64,000 nucleotides of DNA from CAIMUS01 sp046347625 (GTDB taxonomy: Bacteria > Pseudomonadota > Gammaproteobacteria > Competibacterales > Competibacteraceae): contig JAXMFU010000002.1 in assembly GCA_046347625.1 (NCBI GenBank), forward strand, positions 930,001 to 994,000, given 5' to 3'. Below, piece by piece: positions 8,638 through 17,489 of the stretch. The notes beneath the pieces were generated by a model. It ran no database searches. It was not told the origin of the DNA and saw only the letters and a list, made by a program, of their open reading frames with translations. Made by a program: the position numbers and the translations under genes. The number at the start of each line of letters is the position of its first letter. Position 1 is the first letter of the stretch.

Positions 8638-10435
8638 AAGCCAAGCGGTATTAAGCAGAAGGACCCCCAGGTTGTCCCAGGAGTCCAGCGCCGATCGGGT
8701 AGTCCCAATCCATTTCAAAGTAAAATTAAATACTTTCTATCGCTGCGTCAAGCCGCTTCAAGATAGCAAACAAATAGTGGTATCCCCCCTGTTATACGGA
8801 ACCCTAATAATTATCCATGAGTGTATGATAGGCAGCAGACGAGAGACAATTAACATAGCCCATAGATTGAGTTTATTTACAGAGCAACCCTCATGCCCCG
8901 CCAGGACTACTCCGAAGACCGGCTGATCCAGCAACCTACCGCCGAACTGCTGGAACGGGAACTTGGCTGGGACTCCGTCTTCGCCTATGACCGGGAAGAC
9001 TTCGGCCCGGACAGCTTGCTGGGCCGCCGTTCCGACCGGGACACCGTCCTGCAACGCGATCTCGCCGCCGCCCTGCGCCGGCTCAATCCCGGCCTTCCCG
9101 AAGACGCCTACCATCAGGCGCTGAAACTGGCGCTGGCCGAGGACCTCACCAAAACTCTGGTGCAGACCAACGAGGAAAAATACCGGCTGCTGAAGGACGG
9201 CGTGCCGGTCAGGATACCTAACGCCGACGGCGGCCATAGCGACCGGCGGCTCAAATTGATCGACTTCGATCATCCCGAGCGCAATCGCTTCCTGATCGTG
9301 CGCGAACTGTGGGTACGCGGAGGACTATGGCGCCGGCGCGCCGATCTGGTCGGCTTCGTCAACGGCCTGCCGCTGGTCTTCATCGAACTCAACCGCTACG
9401 ATCAGGACATCCGCGCCGCCTTCGACGGCAACTTCAGCGACTACAAAGACACCATCCCGGCACTGTTCCACTGGAACGTCCTGGTCATTCTGGCGAACGG
9501 CATCGACGGACTGTACGGTTCCATCACCGCGCCCTGGGAACATTTTCACCGCTGGAAACGGCTGGACGAGGACGACCCGGAACCGGGCAAGGATCAACCC
9601 TTACTGCCATTACTGCTGCGCGGGATGCTGGCCAGGGAAAAACTGCTCGATCTGGTCGAAAACTTTATCCTGTTCGACCGCAGCGAAGGCGAAACCCGTA
9701 AACTGATCGCCCTTAACCATCAGTATCTGGGCGTCAATCGGGTCATCGCCCGCTTGAAGGCGACCGATCCGACGATACAGGCCGATGTGGCTGCCGGGCG
9801 GCTGGGCGTGTTCTGGCATACGCAGGGATCGGGCAAATCCTGCTCGATGGTCTTTCTCACCGAGAAAATCCACCGCAAGCTTTCGGCCCATTACACCTTC
9901 GTAATCATGACCGATCGCGCCGAACTGGACGATCAGATTTTCGGTGTCTTCACCGGCAGCGGCGCCGCCACCAACAAGAAAGCCAAGGCGCGCGACGGGC
10001 GGGGACTGGAGCGACTGCTGCGGGAAGATCACCGCTATGTCTTCAGCCTGATCCATAAATTTCACCGCCCGGTGACCACGCCGTATTCGACCCGCGATGA
10101 CATTATCATGATTTCCGACGAGGCGCACCGGACCCAGTATGGACGACTGGCGCTCAATATGCGCAAGGCCCTGCCCAAAGCCAAATTCATCGGCTTTACC
10201 GGCACACCCCTGATCGATAACGCCGAAAAGCAGCTCACCTGCGAGGTGTTCGGCGATTATGTCTCGATCTACGACTTTCAGCGGGCCGTGGCCGACGGCG
10301 CCACCCTGCCGTTGTTCTACGAAAACCGGGGCGAGAAACTCAGGCTGGTCGATCCCACGCTGAACGAACGCATTCGGGAACGGATCGAGACCGTCCGACG
10401 GGAAGGTGAACTGGACGAGGAACAGGAAGAAAAGC

Positions 10436-10667
10436 GGTAGTGTTCCGAAAGTGTTGTTGACGGGACTTACGAAAATACCCTTTAGCTAAGCAACTCACCA
10501 CTGTCATTCCGGCTGGGACGCCGGAATCCAGCAGCCATGGAGGGCAAGCGTCTGGATTCCCGCTTACGCGGGAATGACAGTTTGCGTAAATCCTGGTTAA
10601 TGGTATGGAGAAGAGGATTGATCTGAACGCCTCCGATCTGTCACAACAACACTTCTGGAACACTACC
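10436..10667. mobile_element. 232-bp MITE inserted in hsdR
   Basis: Terminal inverted repeats of 24 bp: left end GGTAGTGTTCCGAAAGTGTT at 10436, matched by the reverse complement of 10644-10667 with two central mismatches. The element is flanked by a perfect 13-bp direct repeat, CAGGAAGAAAAGC, at 10423-10435 and 10668-10680. It encodes no transposase, so it would need one in trans. The long target duplication fits IS4-like elements (10-13 bp), but the family assignment is a guess. Its left end provides the TAG that stops HsdR. Confidence 0.9.
10501..10580. repeat. CTGTCATTCC...GGAATGACAG palindromic unit inside the MITE
   Basis: An 80-bp imperfect palindrome with outer arms CTGTCATTCC and GGAATGACAG and inner arms GCCGGAATCCAG and CTGGATTCCCGC. 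It is of the dispersed type widespread in beta- and gammaproteobacteria and forms the core of the MITE. Confidence 0.8.
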
Positions 10668-11433
10668 CAGGAAGAAAAGCTCTATCGGGAACTGGCGCGC
10701 GAATATCCCATCCTGACCGCGCCGAACCGACTCGACAAAGTCGCTCAGGATTTCGTGGAGCACTACCACCAGCGTTGGCAGACCGGCAAGGCGCTGCTGG
10801 TCTGCCTCGATAAAATCACCTGCGTGCGCATGCACGCGCTGATCGTCGATAAATGGCGGCAAAAGCTGCTGGAACTGGAAGCCAGGGTCACCGCCGAGGA
10901 AGCCCGCTTTACCCAGGCCGGCAAAGCCTTCGATAAGTTTCTGCAAAGCCGTCGGCAACAGCTCGAGTGGATGCGGACCACCGAATTCTGCGTGGTGGTC
11001 TCGCCCGAACAGGGCGAAGTCGAGACCTTTCGCCGCTGGGGACTGGACATCGCGCCGCATCGGGAAAAAATGGTCAAGCGCGACCTGGAACAGGAATTCA
11101 AGCAGGCCGATCATCCCTTTCGTGCTGCCATCGTCTGCGCCATGTGGCTCACCGGCTTCGATGTCAAATGCCTGGCCACGCTGTATCTCGATAAACCGCT
11201 GCAAGGCCATACCCTGATGCAGGCCATCGCCCGGGTCAATCGGGTCGGCGCCGGCAAGAAGCATGGGCTGATCATCGACTATAACGGCATGCTCAAAAGT
11301 CTGCGCAAGGCGCTGGCGATTTTCGCCCAGGGCGATCGCGGCGCCGGCAAGGGCGGTCAGGAGCAGGACATGCTGCGGGAAGATACCGAAGCGCTCGCCA
11401 AATATGCCGCCGGGATCCAGCGTATTCGCGCCC

Positions 11434-11514
11434 ATCATAAAGAAATCACAGAAGACACCTGAACGGGAACTCAAAATTGCTCGCAAGCGTATGAAGGAGG
11501 TACAAGATGACTGA
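11434..11514 (+). pseudogene. 3' remnant of a Gp49/HigB-type toxin gene
   Basis: In the frame one base off the HsdR tail, 11434-11514 reads IIKKSQKTPERELKIARKRM then KEVQDD and a stop. KKxQKTPxxEIxxAxxRM is the hallmark C-terminus of phage Gp49-like (HigB/RelE superfamily) toxins. It overlaps the following antitoxin start by 8 bases, as in intact pairs. Everything upstream of the fragment has been replaced by hsdR, so the toxin is dead. Confidence 0.75.
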
Positions 11515-11830
11515 ACTGAAATACCAACCGGTCCCCCACAATCATGAGGCATTTCTCGCCGAGGCAAGGAAACGTCCCGAATTTCAAGCGGCGTATGAAG
11601 CGCTCGAAGAAGAATACGCCCTGGTACGCGAAATGCTTGCCGCTCGGGTACGAGCCGGACTGACGCAAGAGGCAGTTGCAGCGCGGATGGGCACAACTAA
11701 AAGTGCGGTATCCCGTCTGGAAGCAGCAGGAAAGCATACCCCTTCGGTGGCCACTCTCAAGAAATATGCGCAAGCAGTCGGTTGTCGGCTGGAAATCAAA
11801 CTTGTTCCGCGGCAAGATCAGCCCGTGTAA
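11507..11830 (+). CDS. XRE-family helix-turn-helix antitoxin (HigA-like), orphaned
   Basis: A 107-residue protein with a helix-turn-helix at about residues 50-80 (GLTQEAVAARMGTTKSAVSR LE) in an XRE domain, and an N-terminal segment around FLAEARKRPEFQAAYEALEE typical of HigA-type partners of Gp49-like toxins. There is a strong AAGGAGG site seven bases before the ATG. Its toxin gene upstream survives only as a 3' fragment, so it is an orphan that may still autoregulate. Only promoters upstream of the fusion could now drive it. Confidence 0.85.
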   Translation: MTELKYQPVPHNHEAFLAEARKRPEFQAAYEALEEEYALVREMLAARVRAGLTQEAVAARMGTTKSAVSRLEAAGKHTPSVATLKKYAQAVGCRLEIKLVPRQDQPV

Positions 11831-11945
11831 GCCCAGAGCGTATTTCTGATGATTTGCAAGGGGATGTGGACTCCATCTTTAGGATAGCCAGCGTAGCTCG
11901 GATGCAGGTCGCAGGCGGGAATCCGGAATTCATGCAGGAATGGAA

Positions 11946-11988
11946 CCTGGATTGCGCTTCGCCAGCTTCGCTCCATCCAGGCTACGCC
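11946..11988. repeat. Dispersed CCTGGATTGCGCT palindromic repeat, copy 2
   Basis: Same element as at 1006-1048, with an internal difference of a few bases (CTTCGCCAGCTTCGCTC in the middle). Confidence 0.75.
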
Positions 11989-12010
11989 GTTATGTGTTAA
12001 AGCATTAGCT

Positions 12011-12565
12011 CTAAAGCTCCGCCATCCGAATGCTAACCCCATCCACCAGTAACGGGCTGACAGCCTCATTACTCGCAGGCAATAAAATCTGCCGATAGCC
12101 TTCCTGGCTGGGCTGCCGATGAATTTCCAACCGTTGGTTCTGAATATCGATCAGCCAGACTTCCGGAATGCCGGAACGGGCATACAGTGGTATCTTGATA
12201 TTCCGATCATATTTCAAAGTAGTATCCGCCACTTCGATCAGCAGCAATATGTCTTGGGGGCCGGGATGCGCTTCCCGGTAACTGCGATCCTTCGCAATCA
12301 CTACATCCGGTTCGGGTTCGCTGTAATTATCAAGCTGAATCGGGTTTTGGATACGTACCCTAAACTTGCCGTGAACTTGGCTGATCAGTAATTCGGCCAG
12401 ACGGTCAACATAATCCGCATGCGGGCTTCCAATCGGCGCCATGTCGATCAATTCCCCCTCGATCAATTCGACCCGGTCATCTGCGGTGAGAATACCGGCC
12501 TCGGCTATCTGGTGATAGTCGTTTACCGTCAACTTATGGCGTACAAATTCAGTTGCTGGTTGCAT
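12011..12565 (-). CDS. Uma2 family (DUF820) endonuclease-like protein
   Basis: A 184-residue PD-(D/E)XK superfamily protein of the Uma2 family. It has ELIEGELIDMAPIGSPHADY near residue 34, the PEPDVVIAK strand with catalytic Asp, and ILLLIEVADTTLKYDRNIKIP carrying Glu and Lys. It ends with the usual YARSGIPEVWLID segment. The ATG at 12565 follows an AAAGGGCAGGA site; an alternative GTG lies at 12592. Uma2 proteins are numerous in cyanobacteria and some gammaproteobacteria; their function is not settled. A second family member is at 47285. Confidence 0.88.
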   Translation of the reverse strand: MQPATEFVRHKLTVNDYHQIAEAGILTADDRVELIEGELIDMAPIGSPHADYVDRLAELLISQVHGKFRVRIQNPIQLDNYSEPEPDVVIAKDRSYREAHPGPQDILLLIEVADTTLKYDRNIKIPLYARSGIPEVWLIDIQNQRLEIHRQPSQEGYRQILLPASNEAVSPLLVDGVSIRMAEL

Positions 12566-12623
12566 GTCTCGATCCTGCCCTTTGTACAACACGATTTCAG
12601 TCTAGCAATTTTATTCCCAGGCT

Positions 12624-15131
12624 TCAGCCTGTTCCTTCCCGTAAGCTTTGCAGCGGCGGTTGCTTCAGTACCGACCGCGCGCCCAATAAGCCCGCCGTGC
12701 CGACCCCCAGCAGTCCCGCGCCACCTCCCAACAGCCAGAGCAGAATATCGGGCGAATAGTGGAAGCCGAAGAGATGCTCGGCCAGGACGTAACCGAGTAC
12801 CGTCGCTCCTAGTGCCGCCAGCAGACCGGCCAGCAGCCCCAAAGTGGCAAACTCCGCCAGCAGGCTCTTCAAGATAACGCCCTTGCGCGCCCCCAGCGTG
12901 CGCAGAATGGCACTTTCGAATAAGCGTTCGTCCTGGGTGGCCTGGATGGCGGCGTACAGCACCACCAGCCCCGCCAGCAGGGTGAACAGGAAGACATATT
13001 CCACCGCCAATACCACCCGATCCATGATTTCACGGACTTTACCCATCAGCGCGTCCACATCCACCACCGTTACCGAGGGATAGCTTCGGACCAGTTCGGT
13101 CAACAGCGCCTTGCGAGACTTGTCCAGATGGAAACTGGTAATCCAGGTGGCGGGATAATCCTCGATGACGCCGGGCGGAAAAATAACGAAGAAATTGGCC
13201 CGGAAAGAATCCCATTCTACGGTTCGCAGGCTGGCGACGTCGGCATCGATCAGTTGGCCGGCAATCCGAAACTGTACCGTATCATGGAGCTTGATACCCA
13301 GTTCCTTGGCCAGACCCTGTTCGATCGAGACCGATGCTTTGCCACGATCACCCGGTTGCCACCAGCGGCCCGCGACAATCCGGTTATCCTCCTGCAACTC
13401 GTCGGCCCAGGAGAGATTGAACTCCCGCTCCACCAACCGTTGGGCGCGCGAATTGGAATAGTTTTCCGGACTGATCGGCCGATGGTTAATGGCCGTCAAC
13501 CGGCCCCGCACCATGGGAAACAAGCGGGTTTCCGTCAGGCCCCGATCGTGCAGGAACTGTTGTACACCGCTGACTTCGTCGGGCTGGATATTGATCAGGA
13601 AATGATTGGGGGCGTCGGCAGGCAAAGTGGCCCGCCAGCCGGCCAGCAGATCGGTACGTACCAGGGTCAGGACCAGCAGAACCATGATACCGAGTCCCAG
13701 CGCCACCACTTGTACCATGCTGCCGGTACCACGGCGGGAAATATTGGCCAGCCCGAAACGCCAGGCTACCCCCACTCGGCGGCGCAATACAGCCAGACCT
13801 TTGACCAGCCCCAGCGCCGCCGCACTCAAAGCCAACAGCGTGCCCACCACGCCGCCGAACATGTACAGGGCCAATCGGGTATCGCCTGCCTGCCACAGCA
13901 ACAAAAGGGCGACGGCCACCACGGCGGGGCCGTAGAGCATCACGGCGCGCTGCTCGGAAGGTCCTAAATCCCGTCGCAACACCCGCAAGGGTGGAACATT
14001 GCGCAACCGCAACAGCGGCGGCAAGCCGAAACCCAGCAGGGTGATAAAACCGGTGAGCAGCGCAGGCGCCAGCGGTCGCCAGGACGGCGACGGCAGTTCG
14101 CCTACGGGCGACAGACCGGCCAGAATCCGGGTCAACCCTTCCTGTGCGCCATAGCCCAGCAGAATACCGCTGAGGCCGGCCAGTAGCGCCAGACCGAGCA
14201 GTTCCAGCAGAAACAGGCGCAGTACCGTGGCCTGGGTGGCGCCGACACAGCGCATGATGGCCACGCTGTCCCAATGGCGCAATGCAAACCGACGCGCGGC
14301 GATGGCGATGCCCACGCCCGCCAGAATCACGCTGACCAGGGCCGCCAGACCCAGAAAACGCTGCGCCCGTTCCAGTGCGGTGCGCAGTTCAGGACGGGCA
14401 TCGCGTACGCCCTGCAGGCGCTCGACGGGATTCAGACGGCCCTGTACCCAACGGCGATACGCCTCCAGCCGTTTGGCATCGCCGGCCAGCAGCAGCCGGT
14501 ATTCCACCCGACTGCCGGGCTGCACCAGTTCGGTAGCGGGCACATCGGCCAGATTCATCATCAAACGGGGTGCAATGCTGAACAGATCGCCGCCGCGGTC
14601 CGGCTCGTAGGTCAGCACCTTTGCCACGATAAATGAACCGGCGCCCAATTCCAGCCGGCCTCCCACCGCCAGTTTGAGCACTTGCAACAGGCGCTCATCC
14701 AGCCAGACATGACCGGGCTTGGGAATATCCTGGGTGGCTTGGGCGGGTACGAAAGGCCGGTCGCCGACCTGTAACTGCCCTCGCAGCGGATAACCGGGCC
14801 CCACGGCCTTGACCTCAGCCAAGGCGCTCTCCTCGCCGGCCAGCACCACGCTGCGAAAGCTCAAGGTGGCGGCGGTTGGCAGGGCCTGTTGCCGGGCTTC
14901 CTGAACAAAGCTTTCCCGTATCGGTTCCGGCGAGGCGATGACCAGGTCGGCGCCCAGCAGTTCGCTGCTCTTGCGTTCCATCGCCACCTGAATGCGATCG
15001 GTGAAAAAGCCCACCGCCGCCACGCTGGCCACAGCGATAATCAGGGCTGCAGCCAGGACCCGTAATTCGCCCGATTGCCAATCACGGCGCAGGGCGCGCA
15101 AAGCCAATGGGAGTAACGACTTAGTGGACAT
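12624..15131 (-). CDS. FtsX-like ABC transporter permease (YbbP type)
   Basis: An 835-residue membrane protein with the architecture of YbbP-type ABC permeases: an N-terminal membrane helix (LAAALIIAVASVAAVGFF, about residues 25-42), a large periplasmic domain, then FtsX-type membrane bundles near residues 255-385, 395-510 and 710-830. The terminal bundle contains the typical LRTLGARKGVILKSLLAEF and the first one RCVGATQATVLRLFLLELL. Together with the upstream ATPase it should form a lipoprotein- or lipid-handling exporter related to LolCDE/MacB (type VII ABC exporters). A 74-bp dispersed repeat separates it from the ATPase gene; the two probably still form one transcript. Confidence 0.9.
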   Translation of the reverse strand: MSTKSLLPLALRALRRDWQSGELRVLAAALIIAVASVAAVGFFTDRIQVAMERKSSELLGADLVIASPEPIRESFVQEARQQALPTAATLSFRSVVLAGEESALAEVKAVGPGYPLRGQLQVGDRPFVPAQATQDIPKPGHVWLDERLLQVLKLAVGGRLELGAGSFIVAKVLTYEPDRGGDLFSIAPRLMMNLADVPATELVQPGSRVEYRLLLAGDAKRLEAYRRWVQGRLNPVERLQGVRDARPELRTALERAQRFLGLAALVSVILAGVGIAIAARRFALRHWDSVAIMRCVGATQATVLRLFLLELLGLALLAGLSGILLGYGAQEGLTRILAGLSPVGELPSPSWRPLAPALLTGFITLLGFGLPPLLRLRNVPPLRVLRRDLGPSEQRAVMLYGPAVVAVALLLLWQAGDTRLALYMFGGVVGTLLALSAAALGLVKGLAVLRRRVGVAWRFGLANISRRGTGSMVQVVALGLGIMVLLVLTLVRTDLLAGWRATLPADAPNHFLINIQPDEVSGVQQFLHDRGLTETRLFPMVRGRLTAINHRPISPENYSNSRAQRLVEREFNLSWADELQEDNRIVAGRWWQPGDRGKASVSIEQGLAKELGIKLHDTVQFRIAGQLIDADVASLRTVEWDSFRANFFVIFPPGVIEDYPATWITSFHLDKSRKALLTELVRSYPSVTVVDVDALMGKVREIMDRVVLAVEYVFLFTLLAGLVVLYAAIQATQDERLFESAILRTLGARKGVILKSLLAEFATLGLLAGLLAALGATVLGYVLAEHLFGFHYSPDILLWLLGGGAGLLGVGTAGLLGARSVLKQPPLQSLREGTG

Positions 15132-15153
15132 GGCAATTATCCTGAAAACCCCT

Positions 15154-15227
15154 GTAGGTCGGGTTAGACGCGCCTGCTACCAAGCCGGCTATGGGCAGAG
15201 ACGGCCCGGGCGCGGCGTAACCCGACA
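15154..15227. repeat. GTCGGGTTA palindromic element (family A), copy 1
   Basis: A 74-bp imperfect palindrome, GTAGGTCGGGTTAGACGCGCC at the left and GCGGCGTAACCCGACA at the right, lying between the ABC permease and ATPase genes. Confidence 0.85.
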
Positions 15228-15237
15228 GGGGAGCCGA

Positions 15238-15969
15238 TTAAACAGAGACACCCAAACCCAGATCGACGGGCGCGGTTGCCGGCATCGGTTCGGCCATCTG
15301 TAAACGACCGCCATCCAGCTCCAGGCTACGGTCGCAATAACGGGCCAACTCGGCATCGTGAGTGACCAGCACCAGGGTGGTGCCCTGCTGCCGATTCAGG
15401 GAAAACAGCAGGTCGATAATCCGCTGACCGGTGCGTCGGTCCAGATTGCCGGTCGGTTCATCGGCGAACAAGAGAGCCGGCCCCCCGGCGAAAGCCCGGG
15501 CAATCGCCACCCGTTGCTGCTCGCCGCCGGACAATTGCGCCGGATAATGCCGCCGGCGGGAATCGAGACCGATCTGCTGTAACACCATGCGGGCGGCACC
15601 CTCCGGGTCGGCATGACCGGCCAATTCCAGAGGCAGCATCACATTTTCGAGCGCGGTCAGACCCGGCAATAATTGAAAGGACTGAAAGACAAAACCGACC
15701 CGCCGGGCACGCAGTTGCGCCCGGCCGTCTTCGTCCAGACTATTGAGATCGGTCCCTGCCAGCCAGACCCGACCGCTGCTGGGGGTATCCAAACCGGCGA
15801 GCAGCCCCAATAGGGTGGATTTACCGGACCCCGAAGCGCCGACGATCGCCACGCTTTCGCCGGCACTGACAGCCAAGTTTACGCCTTCGAGGATAATCAA
15901 TTCGCCTTCCGGGCTGGGAACCCGTTTGCCCAGGTTCTCAGCACGGATCAGGTACGGTGTTGCATTCAT
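15238..15969 (-). CDS. ABC transporter ATP-binding protein (YbbA/LolD type)
   Basis: A 243-residue ATPase. Walker A is GASGSGKSTLLG (about residue 43), the Q-loop FVFQSFQLLPGLTALENV has the LolD/MacB-type sequence, the signature is LSGGEQQRVAIARAF, and Walker B is LLFADEPTGNLD, followed by the H-loop VTHDAEL. The ATG at 15969 is preferred over one five codons upstream. It powers the FtsX-like permease encoded next. E. coli YbbA-YbbP is the nearest named pair I recognise; the cargo is unknown. Confidence 0.92.
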   Translation of the reverse strand: MNATPYLIRAENLGKRVPSPEGELIILEGVNLAVSAGESVAIVGASGSGKSTLLGLLAGLDTPSSGRVWLAGTDLNSLDEDGRAQLRARRVGFVFQSFQLLPGLTALENVMLPLELAGHADPEGAARMVLQQIGLDSRRRHYPAQLSGGEQQRVAIARAFAGGPALLFADEPTGNLDRRTGQRIIDLLFSLNRQQGTTLVLVTHDAELARYCDRSLELDGGRLQMAEPMPATAPVDLGLGVSV

Positions 15970-16072
15970 GGTTTTGGCTGGCATTAAGCTTTCATGGGGG
16001 AGGCCGTCCGATGGCGATGAAATCGATCGGTTATTCCTTTGTAACCGTTTTACCGCGCGGGTTCAGACCTTT

Positions 16073-16459
16073 TTAGAGAACCAGCAGGTAAAGTGCCATG
16101 ATCAGCCCGAGCAGCGCCAGCAGTACGGCGATGGCTACTCCGAAACCGACACCGAATGCCTGCTGAAAACAGGCTCGCTCGATCGCCTGGATATAACGAT
16201 GATGGCGGACCGCCGCGCTGATCGTAATTAAAATACCGATGCCGATAAGAGCGATACCGACAGGCACTGAAATACCGGTAGAAGGATGATGGGCGACGGT
16301 GGGATTACTCAAGACGAGTTCACGCATGAACAGGCCGAAACGGGCGACCACAAAGCCGAATCCCATGCAGGCAAGACCGGTACGAATCCAGGCCAGAAAG
16401 GTGCGTTCGGCGGCCAGGTAAATCCGGGGGTCCACGGTGAATGACGGTGCTTGAGACAT
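16073..16459 (-). CDS. DUF202 (YidH-like) inner-membrane protein
   Basis: A 128-residue protein with the DUF202 signature AAERTFLAWIRTGLACMGFG (residues 17-36) and three membrane segments (about 29-45, 67-88 and 108-128). The family is of unknown function and in fungi overlaps with the VTC subunit fold. The ATG at 16459 is chosen; an earlier start would be read from the dispersed repeat at 16476. It lies six bases downstream of the PAP2 gene in the same orientation, so the two may be co-transcribed. Confidence 0.85.
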   Translation of the reverse strand: MSQAPSFTVDPRIYLAAERTFLAWIRTGLACMGFGFVVARFGLFMRELVLSNPTVAHHPSTGISVPVGIALIGIGILITISAAVRHHRYIQAIERACFQQAFGVGFGVAIAVLLALLGLIMALYLLVL

Positions 16460-16464
16460 AAGGG

Positions 16465-17250
16465 TTACAGCATTGGTAGGGTGCGCCCTGCGCACCATCG
16501 ATCTCGTATCAGGCGGGTGGAAAACCGAATCGATCCCTTGTCATGGGAAAGCGGGATTCCACTTTCATCGGACCACGCCGGGTGGATGACCGCCGCCAGG
16601 CTGGCCAGGGTCAAGCCGAGTAAACAGCCACCGATAACATCGCTGAGCCAATGATCGTTATCGTACACACGGGTGAAAGCCATGATTGCAATGAGTATTA
16701 CCCCGACCAAGCGGTAACGCTGTCCAGATTGGCCCATGAGGAGGCTGATCAGGAAGGTCGAGCGCAGCAAGTGGCCGCTTGGGAACGAGTACGGCAGCAA
16801 ACTCATCCAACCAGGTACAGCATGGGTCAGGCTCAGCGAGGAAAACGGCAATTGCCACCGCGGCAGACTAAGGGGGGGTAGCGGTGGTTGGAACAGGGCA
16901 TATTTGAGCACAATCTCGATGGCAACTCCGACAAACAGCAGCAACGGCGCTAAAAAGCCGCGCCAGCCATAACGCCGTCTCCAGTGCAGGGCCAACACCA
17001 GGGCGATGAGGCCGGTGACTTCCATATTCCCTAGAAAAGAGAAAACACCGCTCAGCAGATCGACGGGATAGAACGAGAGCGTAGCGGCCATTGCCCAACT
17101 CCACCGGTCAATGCCCGTCAGGATGCCAAGACCGGTCAACACCGTTATCCCGATAAAGGCCAGCATCAGCAAAAGCATACGATGTGGCACACCAGATGGT
17201 TTGGCGATCGCAACAGTATAAAGGTCCGAATTCACCCTGAAACTCCCCAC
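16465..17250 (-). CDS. PAP2-family membrane phosphatase
   Basis: A 261-residue PAP2 protein with about six membrane helices. Motif C2 is SFPSGH (about residue 157) and motif C3 is TRVYDNDHWLSDVIGG (about residue 195) with the catalytic His. Motif C1 is atypical (KYALFQPPLPP, lacking the usual Arg), as in LssY- and lipid-A-phosphatase-like branches. It probably dephosphorylates a lipid phosphate at the periplasmic face. The last residues (DRWCAGRTLPML) are encoded by the dispersed repeat at 16476, suggesting the repeat inserted at the gene end and supplied a new stop. Confidence 0.85.
   Translation of the reverse strand: MGSFRVNSDLYTVAIAKPSGVPHRMLLLMLAFIGITVLTGLGILTGIDRWSWAMAATLSFYPVDLLSGVFSFLGNMEVTGLIALVLALHWRRRYGWRGFLAPLLLFVGVAIEIVLKYALFQPPLPPLSLPRWQLPFSSLSLTHAVPGWMSLLPYSFPSGHLLRSTFLISLLMGQSGQRYRLVGVILIAIMAFTRVYDNDHWLSDVIGGCLLGLTLASLAAVIHPAWSDESGIPLSHDKGSIRFSTRLIRDRWCAGRTLPML
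16476..16496. repeat. Dispersed GTAGGGTGCGC palindrome, copy 2
   Basis: GTAGGGTGCGCCCTGCGCACC, a 21-bp copy lying inside the 3' end of the PAP2 gene. Confidence 0.7.
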
Positions 17251-17489
17251 GGCCCGGTTCCCAGACTGGCAACAGCAAGCCGGCGGGAGTTGGAATCCCT
17301 CAACCGGCCTGACTCATTCGCTGGCAAAAGTGGGCATGGTAGGCCAGGGTCACCATCCAGGACAATAGGGAGTATCTCTAGGTTCGCAGGCACGGATGAG
17401 CGGTCGATCGGGCAACATTACGCTCTGGCCCAATCGTGACTTTATCATCTGCGAAATCCGTTAATCTGGGTAATCTGCGGTTCAGATTC

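Larger units (their letters stand above)
8893..11462 (+). pseudogene. hsdR: Type I restriction endonuclease HsdR, interrupted by a MITE and 3'-truncated
   Basis: The motor and nuclease subunit of the type I system, in two pieces. 8893-10435 holds the nuclease domain and the first helicase lobe: Walker A GSGKS near residue 316, DEAH as ISDEAHRTQYG, then FIGFTGTPL. 10668-11462 holds the second lobe, with QAIARVNR. Between them is a 232-bp insertion with a 13-bp target duplication; removing the insert and one duplicate restores the frame through LDEEQEEKLYREL. The nuclease motif reads FIELN (N167, codon AAC) where active enzymes have ELK. The restored protein would have 774 residues, short of the usual 1000 or more, because the C-terminal HsdM-binding region is missing at a fusion with a toxin gene remnant. 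Confidence 0.92.
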
